In this document: piece after piece, positions 11,001-18,169 of the stretch | Layout: each line of letters opens with the position of its first letter | How positions within the stretch are numbered: position 1 is the stretch's first letter | Assembly: GCA_903869075.1 (NCBI GenBank) | Contig: CAIPXZ010000068.1 | Location: forward strand, 1-48,598 | Direction: 5' to 3' | DNA length: 48,598 nt | DNA from: an uncultured Myxococcales bacterium | GTDB lineage: Bacteria; Myxococcota_A; UBA9042 | Notes under the pieces: generated by a model | Told to the model about the DNA's origin: nothing | What the model saw: the letters and a program-made list of their open reading frames with translations, nothing else | Database searches by the model: none | Translations under genes and position numbers: made by a program

Positions 11001-11836
11001 GCACCTCGACGTTCTCCAACAATGCCGCGAACTTTGGTCCCAAGTCCAACACCAAGGAAAAGACCGCGGCGTTCGTGCTGATCTCGGACGGCTCCGTCGG
11101 CCACATCGACCCGGGCGGCGGCATCGACTTCGTCAAGGCTTCCGCGGGCTTCGACTTCGCGCTGACGTTCGCTTCTGGCGGCCAGCGCGCCGACTTCGAC
11201 CACTTGATCGGCGCCTACGACAGCGCCACCGGCAAGATGCTGGAAGGCTGGCCGCGCGTCATCGACGACTGGCAGTTCTTCTCCAACCCGAGCATCGTCG
11301 ACTTGGACGCCGACAAGAACCCGGAGGTCGTCGCCGCGTCCGCCGGCTACCTCGTGCACGCGTGGAACTACCTCGGCGCCGAGCCGACCGGCTTCCCGCA
11401 CTTCACCATGGGCTGGATGCTCGCCTCGCCGGTGGTCGGCGACATGGACGGCGACGGCAAGTTCGACGTCGCCATCGGCTCGCGCGACGGCTGGATCTTC
11501 GCCTGGGGCACGCGCAAAGGCGTGATCAAGGGCGCCATCAACGAATGGCCGATGCACGGCCACGACATGCACAACACCGACAACTACCACGCGGTCATCA
11601 ACCCGTACGCCAAGAAAGTGGACAGCGACGCCGGCTCGACCGACGCCGGCGACACGAGCGGCGGCGCGGACGCCATCACCGCTGTGGACACGGGCGAGAC
11701 GGCGACGGCCACCGACAGCCCCGCGCCAGCCAAGGGCGGCTGCACGGCGGGCAGCGGCGGCGGCAGCGGCGCGGGCGCGTTCATCGGTTTGGTCCTGCTG
11801 GCGGCGCTCGTGCTGCGCCGGCGGCTGTTCGCGTAG
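8048..11836 (+). CDS. secreted subtilase (S8) with FG-GAP repeats and a MYXO-CTERM-like tail
   Basis: Predicted cell-surface serine protease of 1,262 residues. The ATG at 8048 is chosen because GGGAGG lies six bases upstream and a signal peptide follows (residues 1-28, ending ADA). The catalytic residues appear to be Asp170 (AVIDCGI), His294 (YGHGSGE) and Ser443 in CSSEATGVTAG, which aligns with the usual TSMATPHVAG but has Gly for Pro. DxDxDG-type calcium loops are inserted between Asp and His (about 210-275). Residues about 660-1180 carry at least seven FG-GAP/VCBS-type blades (DLDGDGKDEL, DMDGDGKLEI and others), which suggests a beta-propeller. A Ser/Thr/Asp/Ala stalk then leads to GGC (Cys1232), a hydrophobic helix and RRRLFA. 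This resembles the MYXO-CTERM sorting signal, which is normally cleaved after membrane insertion so the protein is retained at the surface. The substrate is unknown. Confidence 0.9.
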   Translation: MAHFASTGRRVALALGLVVACAPLAADAAWPPAPGSDPLDPANWPNDPGFASFVATGSACTVGAPPICSVQGKGQLNCVAGVWTETPCNTGEVCQYVGTGTATTQQCAAGTGPKEYLTDGEWNQFSFIPEAWTRLSAFRQAERAIGTGMHTNDAWSTTIGDRRTIIAVIDCGIKWDQDDTINKYYLNRGELTPPEAACRTAAYKDTDPYDANGDGKFNMADYAKEDPLAVPRTPCDSRVSDLNANGLLDPEDLIKAPAFGDGKDTDGNGYVDDISGWDFFRNDNDPYDDTRYGHGSGEVRDSAAEGNNGRGSLGICPECTALMIRGGDSFVADGNDFAAGILFAIDSGASVIQSALGALSRSLYAEQAIDYAYQNNAVFIASAADELSFHHNMPSTTNHALYVHAIVFDGPSDKNSTTFLNFNNCTNYGGNLFLSSPGTGCSSEATGVTAGHAGMIYSAALQAKLTPTLTAEEVRGVLLNTVDDINVPESLNDPTKFISGPGWDLHFGYGRNNVAASVKMVAAKLIPPEADILLPTWFEPIEVTKTTSYAVTGRVGARVDGLPSRYATYSYVLEYAKGIDPKSGWTTIKQATDVPAFSGKIADWDVATAAQSVDFTAPLTDHDQYSFTLRLRVTTKNGDGTVLSNEFRKSLALFKDPDLLPGFPIRNLASIEASGKMFDLDGDGKDELILPNSDGRVHAFKADGTEAKGWPVWSPVRRELSENFLYNITKACAFRTDKTGCLAKNGGVKAEFHEMITGTPAIGDLDADGKIEVIFTTYDGNVMAVEADGSTRPGFPVHVDRERMKKSDETHIWDDGIFSAPSLGDMDGDGKLEIVVGAMDGQLYMWRHDGTMQKGFPVEVVDKTQPGQGDRIITTPSIGDIDNDGTLDIALGTNEVFGADKAKNEARGYVLHGDGTLFAGYPVKTYGIQAYVLPEVGSGVPGNATLVDLDGDKKLEVNFDTIGSAGTFFTWDGKTYCINKAPGKCTSTFSNNAANFGPKSNTKEKTAAFVLISDGSVGHIDPGGGIDFVKASAGFDFALTFASGGQRADFDHLIGAYDSATGKMLEGWPRVIDDWQFFSNPSIVDLDADKNPEVVAASAGYLVHAWNYLGAEPTGFPHFTMGWMLASPVVGDMDGDGKFDVAIGSRDGWIFAWGTRKGVIKGAINEWPMHGHDMHNTDNYHAVINPYAKKVDSDAGSTDAGDTSGGADAITAVDTGETATATDSPAPAKGGCTAGSGGGSGAGAFIGLVLLAALVLRRRLFA

Positions 11837-11846
11837 AGGCAAAGTC

Positions 11847-12248
11847 ATGGCAGTCACGGAAGTCCGCAACGCTTGTTACAAATGCGAAGAAGAGCTGGTC
11901 TTTGACGTCAAGATCGGCCGGCTCGACACGTGCCCGAACTGCGGCGCGTACCTGCACTCGTGCCGCAACTGCCGGTTCTGGAGCATCTCCGCGCACAACC
12001 AGTGCATCGAGAACCAGGGCGAGTTCATCCGCGATCGCGAGGCGGGCAACTTCTGCGGCTTTTTCCAGTTCCGCGTCGTCGGCGAGGACGCCAGCGCCGA
12101 GATCAACGCCCACAAAGCCAAGCTGGACGCGATGTTCGGCGGCGGCGGCGCGGCCAAGCCGACGCTGAGCTGGGGCACGCCCGAGGGCAAGGCCGAGCGG
12201 CCAGAAGACGCGGCGCGGGCGAAGTTGGATGCTTTGTTTAAGAAGTAA
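11847..12248 (+). CDS. small zinc-ribbon protein, uncharacterised
   Basis: This 133-residue cytoplasmic protein starts 10 bases after the subtilase stop, with GAGG seven bases before its ATG, so it probably shares the transcript. CxxC pairs lie at Cys10/13, 29/32 and 39/42, with further Cys53, Cys70 and His50, enough ligands for one or two zinc ions. The pattern DTCPNCGAYLHSCRNC, a His-x2-Cys and a later NFCGFFQFR looks like a conserved small family of delta-type bacteria, recognised only from memory. The C-terminal third is a charged Ala/Gly-rich tail ending AKLDALFKK. No function can be assigned; a nucleic-acid-binding or regulatory role would be a guess. Confidence 0.85.
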   Translation: MAVTEVRNACYKCEEELVFDVKIGRLDTCPNCGAYLHSCRNCRFWSISAHNQCIENQGEFIRDREAGNFCGFFQFRVVGEDASAEINAHKAKLDAMFGGGGAAKPTLSWGTPEGKAERPEDAARAKLDALFKK

Positions 12249-12260
12249 GCCTTCCGGCGG

Positions 12261-12365
12261 CGAATACATGGAGCCGCAAACCGCGTAGCGGTTTAGGAAG
12301 GCGCGGTAGTGCCAACACTGCGCGAATACATGGAGCCGCAAACCGCGTAGCGGTTTAGGAAGGCC
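12261..12365. repeat. pair of identical 43-bp REP-like palindromic repeats
   Basis: Two exact 43-bp copies lie at 12261-12303 and 12323-12365, repeating every 62 bases. Each contains AAACCGCGTAGCGGTTT, a perfect 7-bp inverted repeat around GTA. Each copy ends in GGAAGGC, and GCCTTCC at 12249-12255 is the inverted match to the first, giving a nested hairpin. They fill most of the 216-base gap between the zinc-ribbon and VWA genes. Short intergenic hairpin pairs of this kind resemble REP/BIME elements mobilised by RAYT transposases, but no such gene is in the window. A transcript-end hairpin role for the upstream gene is also possible. Confidence 0.8.
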
Positions 12366-12464
12366 CAGCGGCGCGGGCGAATTTGGCCGCGCTGTTCACG
12401 AAATAGGCCTTTGCCATCGCGGCCATCGCGCGTACGCTCAGGCGGGTACACGCAGGAGGGCGCG

Positions 12465-14585
12465 ATGGGTCAACGGTGGGCATGGCTTCTGGCAATCCTC
12501 GCGACAGCCTGCGGCGTGGCCAATCCCGGCACGGCGGGCAACACGGCCAACCAGACCGACACCGCCGACGGCGGCTTGCCCGCCGCCAAGCCCGGCAGCT
12601 TCGACGACACCTGCAAGGCCAGCGCCGCGACGCACGTCTCCAGCGCCTCGTGCCGGACGCTTTGCCAGAGCGATGCGAAATTCCAAGCCTTTCTCGCGTG
12701 CATCCCGATCGGCGGCGGCAAGTGCTTCGACCTCAGCTTCCTCGCGCCGGGCTGCACGCCGTTCACCGGCGCCTGCACCTGCGATGCGCTCAGCGCGATG
12801 GAATGCTGGCAGTGCGCCAACGGCGGCGTGACGATCACGATTCCCGATCGCAAGTTCTACGCCATCGAAGCCGTCACCGCCTTCCCGGCGCAGATCGACG
12901 CCAGCGGCAAGGTCGTCGGCCGCGTTTGCGGTGCGGCGTTGGACCCGAGCGACCCGAGCTTACCGCCTGAACCCGCGCCGAGCGCCGCCAATGGCTTTGA
13001 AGTCACAGCGAATTTCGTCGCCAGCAGCCTCTGGCACCCGGCCTGCGCCGACGATCAGGACACCGCCATCCAGGACGGCGAGCTGATCAACCTGCGGCCA
13101 GTGAGCGCGTCCGGCGCCCACGCCTTGCCGCCCAGCGACTTCACGTTTGCCCTGCGCTGTAGCGGCACCGTCGGCGACCTGTCCGGCTGCACCACGCCCG
13201 AGCAGGACCTGATAGCGTCCGGCATCAGCTACCACCGCTTCGCCAAACGCTGCGATCCCGCGGACTTGCCCGGAACGAGTGTCAACGTCGCGCTGATCCT
13301 CGACAACTCTGGCTCGACAAAGGGCAACGTCGACAAGGAGACGCTCAAGGAAGGCCCCGACGGCGGCTACGACCCCGCGCTGGCGCCGCTGACAACCGTC
13401 GCTTCGGACTGGCACGGCGCGCGCTTCGACGCCGCGCAAATGTTGATCAGCGGCCTGAACACCCACGACCGCGTCGTCGGCTACCTTTTTGACGAGAACG
13501 GCCCGCACATCGCCTCGTCGGATGCGTACATCTGCACCACCGACGATTTCAGCTTCAGCGGCGCCTGGTGCCATCCCGACGATCCCACGACCTGCCCGGC
13601 GCCCGGCACCTGCGACCAGGATCCGACGGAGGCCAACGACAGCTACGCCGGCAGCCTGGACGGCGCGCAGTGCAAGGCGTTCGGCGCCAGCAGCGCCCAG
13701 CGCGCCGACCTCGCCAACGGCATCGGGCTCAAACGCTATGGCGCCACCGGCCGCGCCCCGCTCTGGCAGGCCGTCAGCACCGCGTTCGAATTCCTCAGCA
13801 GCGGCGGCAGCGCTTGTCCGGACGCAGCGTTCGGCGCGCTGCAGGCCATGCACATCGTCGTCCTCACCGACGGCCCGGACACCTGCACAGACGGCGACGA
13901 CTTCAGCTACCAGTCGCTGAAAAACAGCGACACTTCAGGCAAATGCCGCGTGCCGTGCGCCGGCAGCACCGTGGCGTGGCACGACTTGCTCGTCAAAATG
14001 GCCAAGGCCGGCTACCCGGTGCACGTGCACTTCATCCAGTTCCAGGCGCCGGGCTACAAGGATCCCGACCCGCGGATGCTGGAGATGGCGTGCCGGACCG
14101 ACGGCACGTACCAGTTCATCAACTCGGAAAACTTCAACAAATCTACGTCATCTGTCTTCGCCGACGCGATCGCCCGCGCCGAGAACCGCGTGCGCAATGG
14201 CCTGGCGGGCACGTGGCGCGTCGGCTTCAAGTGGCCGGCGCAGACCGAGCCGCTGTTGGCGACCGGCCAGCTGGCGGCCATCGACGGCGATTTCCGCTTT
14301 ACCGACACCCAGTTCCAAAGCCTCGACCCGGCGGTGCACGACCTCGGACCGGACGCGTGGCGCTTCACGATCAACGGCGACGAGGACCGCCGCGCGCTCT
14401 TGCGCACGCCCTGCACCAGCGACGGCGACTGTGGCGGCACCACAAGCTGCGCCGCCAAGCACTGCGGCGAAGGCGGCGTCTGCCGCAGCGACCCGGCGCC
14501 CAACGGCGAGCCGTGCCCCGGCGGAACCTGCCGCAACGGCGCGTGCATCGCCGGCGCGACCTGCGCGGACGCCGTCAAGCCGTGA
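12465..14585 (+). CDS. von Willebrand factor A domain lipoprotein, Cys-rich
   Basis: Predicted exported protein of 706 residues. The ATG at 12465 is preceded by AGGAGGG and begins a signal ending ATAC (Cys16), an imperfect lipobox, so lipidation is likely but not certain. Residues about 30-160 are Cys-rich (CKAS, CRTLC, CTCD, CWQC). A VWA domain begins at ALILDNSGST, where Asp280-x-Ser-x-Ser forms the metal-binding MIDAS motif, and continues to VVLTDGPDTC, the usual third MIDAS Asp. The C-terminus is a compact run of Cys-rich segments (CTSDGDCGGTTSC to CADA). VWA domains of this type mediate surface adhesion or protein binding; the ligand is not visible. The gene sits after the repeat pair and converges with the next minus-strand genes. 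Confidence 0.85.
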   Translation: MGQRWAWLLAILATACGVANPGTAGNTANQTDTADGGLPAAKPGSFDDTCKASAATHVSSASCRTLCQSDAKFQAFLACIPIGGGKCFDLSFLAPGCTPFTGACTCDALSAMECWQCANGGVTITIPDRKFYAIEAVTAFPAQIDASGKVVGRVCGAALDPSDPSLPPEPAPSAANGFEVTANFVASSLWHPACADDQDTAIQDGELINLRPVSASGAHALPPSDFTFALRCSGTVGDLSGCTTPEQDLIASGISYHRFAKRCDPADLPGTSVNVALILDNSGSTKGNVDKETLKEGPDGGYDPALAPLTTVASDWHGARFDAAQMLISGLNTHDRVVGYLFDENGPHIASSDAYICTTDDFSFSGAWCHPDDPTTCPAPGTCDQDPTEANDSYAGSLDGAQCKAFGASSAQRADLANGIGLKRYGATGRAPLWQAVSTAFEFLSSGGSACPDAAFGALQAMHIVVLTDGPDTCTDGDDFSYQSLKNSDTSGKCRVPCAGSTVAWHDLLVKMAKAGYPVHVHFIQFQAPGYKDPDPRMLEMACRTDGTYQFINSENFNKSTSSVFADAIARAENRVRNGLAGTWRVGFKWPAQTEPLLATGQLAAIDGDFRFTDTQFQSLDPAVHDLGPDAWRFTINGDEDRRALLRTPCTSDGDCGGTTSCAAKHCGEGGVCRSDPAPNGEPCPGGTCRNGACIAGATCADAVKP

Positions 14586-14587
14586 AG

Positions 14588-14920
14588 CTACTCGGCATCC
14601 CACTCCTGCCAGTTGGTGCGCGATAGCACAAATTCATCAATCGGCGTAGCCACTTGCGCGTGAATCTTCAACGCCGCATGATCCAGGATCGCCCGCAGCT
14701 GCGCCGTCGTCGCCACGCGCTGGCAGCGGATCGAGCCCTCCGCCGTCTCCACGAGCACCGTCAGCCCCTGGACGCAGCCGGACAGGCACGGCTCGCGCTT
14801 GATCGGCAGTTTTTGCTGGTGTTCGTGCGCCCAGGCGCGCGCGGTGTCGGTCAAATCCCGCAGGGAATCGCAGACTTCACCCGGTTTCTTGCGGCACACC
14901 GCGCAGATCGACAGCTCCAC
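14588..14920 (-). CDS. small Cys-rich metal-binding protein, DUF1636-like
   Basis: Cytoplasmic protein of 110 residues, starting at a GTG six bases after the stop of the LolA-like gene, so probably last in a three-gene minus-strand operon. The pattern CAVC near the N-terminus, then CLSGC about 40 residues later and another Cys, resembles small thioredoxin-fold 2Fe-2S or DUF1636 predicted metal-binding proteins. The match rests on cysteine spacing only. The segment GLTVLVETAEGSIRC is typical of the final strand and Cys of such folds. No partner enzyme is evident. The convergent VWA gene ends only two bases away from this stop. Confidence 0.65.
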   Translation of the reverse strand: MELSICAVCRKKPGEVCDSLRDLTDTARAWAHEHQQKLPIKREPCLSGCVQGLTVLVETAEGSIRCQRVATTAQLRAILDHAALKIHAQVATPIDEFVLSRTNWQEWDAE

Positions 14921-14926
14921 GCGCGG

Positions 14927-15703
14927 CTACTGTCCCAGCGCTTCGGGCGAAAACGCCGCGTCCGGCAGCGCCACTTTGGTGTCCATCTCGCGCGTCTCCA
15001 CCGTCGTCGTTGAGCCGCGCACGTGGTTCTGCATGTGGAATTTCTTCAGCGTCGCGCCGCCGTCGGCGGTGTCCACAACGTCGACGATCAGCGTCTTTTG
15101 CAGCTTGCCGTCCTTGCCGTAGAAGGTCATCTGCCGGGGAACACTCAACTTTTCGTCGATCCACAGCTCGACCTTGCTGTACGCCTCGTCCGGGTCCGGC
15201 GTCGTCACTTCCACGCGCGCGCACGGCACGCCGCCCACCGCCTCGCTGCCCAGCTTGCGGCTCTCGCCGCCCTGCATGCCGTGGCTGTCGAGGTCGCCGA
15301 AGCTGAAGTCCGTGTCCATGAACGCGCTGTTGCGCTGCGAGCCGCCGATGCGCCGCAGCCGCCGCGTCTTGGGCAGCCACAGGAACTGCTGCGCCGGCTG
15401 GTTCTTGCCCTGCTCGAGCATCAGCAGCTCGACACCGGCGTCCTCCGCCGGCTGCAAAAACGTGATGCGGCTCTTCATCTTGCCATCTTTGCGCACCACC
15501 CGCGCCAGCGTCAGCCAGGTCTTTTCCTTGCCCGACGCCAGCCGCAGCGTCAGCGCGGTCTTGGACTGGCCAGCCTGGAAGCCCGCGGCGTTTTTGTTCA
15601 TGACGGCGTCGAGCAGCTTGCGCGCGGCGGGGTCATCAGCGGCGTGGGCGAGCGTGGCCGGCAGGAACGCGGCGAGAACGAGGAAAGTCGGGAGTTTGCG
15701 CAT
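14927..15703 (-). CDS. LolA-like outer-membrane lipoprotein-sorting family protein
   Basis: Periplasmic protein of 258 residues with a classical signal peptide (cleavage after AHA, about residue 21). The body fits the LolA-like fold family annotated as outer membrane lipoprotein-sorting protein: WLTLARVVRKDGKMKSRITFLQP, LWLPKTRRLRRIGG, FSFGDLD and ELWIDEKLSVPRQMTFY are characteristic strands. Such proteins bind acyl chains and are often encoded near RND/MMPL transporters and DUF1302 outer-membrane proteins. A DUF1302-like gene lies about 900 bases away on the other strand, but no RND pump is in the window. AGGAG precedes the ATG by nine bases. The gene follows the AdoMet-decarboxylase-like gene by 35 bases. 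The bound lipid is unknown. Confidence 0.85.
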   Translation of the reverse strand: MRKLPTFLVLAAFLPATLAHAADDPAARKLLDAVMNKNAAGFQAGQSKTALTLRLASGKEKTWLTLARVVRKDGKMKSRITFLQPAEDAGVELLMLEQGKNQPAQQFLWLPKTRRLRRIGGSQRNSAFMDTDFSFGDLDSHGMQGGESRKLGSEAVGGVPCARVEVTTPDPDEAYSKVELWIDEKLSVPRQMTFYGKDGKLQKTLIVDVVDTADGGATLKKFHMQNHVRGSTTTVETREMDTKVALPDAAFSPEALGQ

Positions 15704-15738
15704 GGTGGGGACTCCTGGGCGGGTGGGATGGACCGCGG

Positions 15739-16554
15739 TCAGCCCGGTCGCGACTGCAGCCAGGCCTTGGTGCGCGCGTGCTCGGGCTCGCGCTCGGTGC
15801 GCCGCGTGCGGTAGCCGCAGCCGCGGGCGATGAGCTGCACGGCGTGGGACTTGCCGGGAAAAGCCGCCTTGAGCTCGTCCAGCACGTCGGTGGTGTCGAA
15901 GAATTTGCAGGAGAAGATGTCAAAAAACGCCTCGTGCGTCGCTTCGTTGATGTGCAGCGCGATGTGGCTCTCGGCGATCATCGTCATCGCCGACAGCACC
16001 GAGGTGCCGTCCGGCGTCTGCGAGCGCAGCACGTACGGCCGCATGATCGGCGTCATGTCGATGCGCGGCGGCAGGTTGTCAAACAGCTTGAACAGCGTGT
16101 CCATGTTGTCCGGACCAGTGTACCCCTGGATATTGATGAGCAAATGCGGGCCAAAGTCGTCCTCGGGCTGCACCTTCACTTCATCGAACCGGTCTGGCCG
16201 CAGCGCGGTGTGGACGTCCACGTTGCGGGTCGGCAGCGCCGTGCGCAGCAGCCGCGTCAGCTCACCGTTGTCAAACGCCACCGGCGCGACGAGATCGGCG
16301 AAATAGCACTCGCGAAAGCTGAACGTGTGCAGCGTCAGGTGGCCGCCGGGCAGAAAGACAAAACCGGAGACGCCGCAGTCATCGGGCTCGACGCCGTTGT
16401 AGTACGGCAAAAGCATAGGCGGCATCGCGGGTTTCAGGCCGAGGCGCTCGGGCAGCTCTTCGAGCAGCTCGTGCACGAGGCGGATGTCGTCAAAGCGCGA
16501 CCGGTGACCGCCGAAGCCGTCCAGCGTAGAATGTTGCAAAGTCGTGGGCGTCAT
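15739..16554 (-). CDS. tandem (fused) AdoMet-decarboxylase-like protein, SpeD family
   Basis: SpeD enzymes are pyruvoyl-dependent decarboxylases that self-cleave at a Glu-Ser bond. This 271-residue protein holds two SpeD-like halves. The C-terminal half (about 133-220) begins FGPHLLINIQGY and contains Glu195-Ser196-His197, His201 and Cys216. The Ser-to-His (+5) and Ser-to-Cys (+20) spacing equals that of Bacillus class 1b enzymes (Ser63, His68, Cys83), so self-processing is plausible. The N-terminal half (about 22-95) repeats the pattern as GGHLTLH, but Gly71 replaces the cleavage Ser and Pro91 stands at the Cys position, so it is probably a non-catalytic partner. Some SpeD relatives decarboxylate arginine or ornithine instead of AdoMet, so the substrate is open. 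No spermidine synthase is nearby. It heads the operon with the LolA-like and small Cys genes. Confidence 0.8.
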   Translation of the reverse strand: MTPTTLQHSTLDGFGGHRSRFDDIRLVHELLEELPERLGLKPAMPPMLLPYYNGVEPDDCGVSGFVFLPGGHLTLHTFSFRECYFADLVAPVAFDNGELTRLLRTALPTRNVDVHTALRPDRFDEVKVQPEDDFGPHLLINIQGYTGPDNMDTLFKLFDNLPPRIDMTPIMRPYVLRSQTPDGTSVLSAMTMIAESHIALHINEATHEAFFDIFSCKFFDTTDVLDELKAAFPGKSHAVQLIARGCGYRTRRTEREPEHARTKAWLQSRPG

Positions 16555-16613
16555 GGTTCACCGGGGCAGGCAGGGCGCGGGGCGCACGGGGTCCAGCAGG
16601 AGCAGAGCGCGGC

Positions 16614-18161
16614 ATGATGGCGGAAAGTCGGAATCGGGGCAACAGAAAGCGTGGGCAGTGGCTGGGGCTGCTGCTGCTGGCGCTGGCGCCGCTGCCGGCG
16701 CAAGCCGAGGAACCGACGCTGTTTTCCGGCGCGTGGGTCAGCGTGCTGGGCATGGACACCCAGGCCGACGCGCCGGGTGAAGACCTGCTCGTGCTGCGCA
16801 ATCGCTTGGATCTGGACCTTCGCCACCCGATCTCCGACACGATGCGGGTCAAAATCGCCGCGCGGCTGTGGCAGCGGACCTCGGCGGCGCGCACCGAAAG
16901 CGACGGCTGGAAGCTGGACGTCAACGGCCACTTCCCGGATTTTGGCTTGCGCTACGACCAGTTGGCAGAGCTGCGCGAGGCCTACATCCAGTGGGATCTT
17001 GGCCCGGGACGGCTGACGGTTGGCCGCGACATCGTGCAGTGGGGCGCGCTGGAGCTGCAGAGCCCGTGGCGGATCTGGAACCCGGTCGACTACAGCCAGG
17101 GCATCCTCGGCGCGTTGAATCCGGACGACACGCCGCTGCTGGCCGACTGGATGGTGCGCTGGTCGCAACCGCTGGGAAGTGGGCGTTTTGAGACGATTTT
17201 CCAGCCGTTCTTCACCGAGCATCGCTTCAGCCCGTTTGCCACCGACACGGCGGTCGTGCGCCCGGACGTCGGGCCGCCGCTGCCGCAGGGGATGTTCCAG
17301 ATGCTGCGGCACATCGATTTGCGGCTGGACCGCCAGCTGGGCGATGCGCTGACAACCGCGCTGAACCCACCGCCGGCGACGCCGCTGGCCGGTTCGCTGG
17401 GCGCGCGCTGGCTGGCGACCGTCGGCGACTGGGAGCTGGGCGTCGCGGCGATCTTCAACTGGGACCGGATGCCGATCCTGCACTTTGACCCGAACGTCGC
17501 GACGATGCTAGGCAAAATGGCGGCGGTGGGCTTTGACACGCAAAAGCAGGTCGCGCTGCTGATCGACCCGGAGTACCAGGCGGCGCAGGCGGCGGTGACG
17601 GCGTCCGGCAAGGGGCCGCTGGACCTTGTGACGGCGGACTGGCAGCGGCGGCTGACGCTGGGCGGGCAGTGGAGCGTCGAGATCGCCGAGGGCTGGATGC
17701 TGCGCGGCGATCTGGCGTACGCGCCCAAGGTCGGCAATGCGCTGGGACGCGTTGTTTTTACGGACAAATTCGCGCCAATTGTCACGTCGATGCTGCTGAC
17801 CGGCGCGGGCGTGGAGTGGACCCACGGCGACACGCTGGCGGTTGTCGTCGAGGCGACGTGGAATTTCGCCATCGACGTGCCGGTGGACCAGCCGCTGTTC
17901 CTGATGGCGCGCCACCATGTGGTGGTGGCCGGCGGCGGGCAGTGGAAATTCGGCGAAGGCGAGGCGTGGGCGCTGCAGCTGGGCGGCATGTACGGCGTGT
18001 CGCTGGGCGACTGGGCGGCGCTGCCGCGCGTGAGCTGGAAGTTCGCCGACGGCTGGCAGACGGGCCTGGGCGCGGCGTTCACCGGCGGACCGTTGCTGAG
18101 CCCGGGCGGGCTGTACAAGACCGACGATCAGGTGCTTGTCGACATCCGCAAGGTGTTCTGA
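16614..18161 (+). CDS. outer-membrane beta-barrel protein, DUF1302-like
   Basis: Exported protein of 515 residues with signal peptide ending PAQA (about residue 32). It alternates strands and turns throughout and ends in Phe (DIRKVF), as outer-membrane barrels do. The segment LREAYIQWDLGPGRLTVGRDIVQWG is close to the signature of DUF1302 proteins, a porin-like family often linked to export of lipids or hydrophobic compounds. It diverges from the SpeD-like gene across a 59-base gap that must hold both promoters; AGGAG lies 11 bases before the first of two adjacent ATGs. Proximity to the LolA-like gene fits a shared lipid-handling role, but that is inference. Confidence 0.8.
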   Translation: MMAESRNRGNRKRGQWLGLLLLALAPLPAQAEEPTLFSGAWVSVLGMDTQADAPGEDLLVLRNRLDLDLRHPISDTMRVKIAARLWQRTSAARTESDGWKLDVNGHFPDFGLRYDQLAELREAYIQWDLGPGRLTVGRDIVQWGALELQSPWRIWNPVDYSQGILGALNPDDTPLLADWMVRWSQPLGSGRFETIFQPFFTEHRFSPFATDTAVVRPDVGPPLPQGMFQMLRHIDLRLDRQLGDALTTALNPPPATPLAGSLGARWLATVGDWELGVAAIFNWDRMPILHFDPNVATMLGKMAAVGFDTQKQVALLIDPEYQAAQAAVTASGKGPLDLVTADWQRRLTLGGQWSVEIAEGWMLRGDLAYAPKVGNALGRVVFTDKFAPIVTSMLLTGAGVEWTHGDTLAVVVEATWNFAIDVPVDQPLFLMARHHVVVAGGGQWKFGEGEAWALQLGGMYGVSLGDWAALPRVSWKFADGWQTGLGAAFTGGPLLSPGGLYKTDDQVLVDIRKVF

Positions 18162-18169
18162 GCGCGGCG

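Noticed and set aside
7883-11869. 1,328-residue open frame on the minus strand opposite the subtilase
   Set aside because: Val/Ala/Arg-rich antisense shadow without motifs; the plus strand has a signal peptide, catalytic triad and ribosome site.
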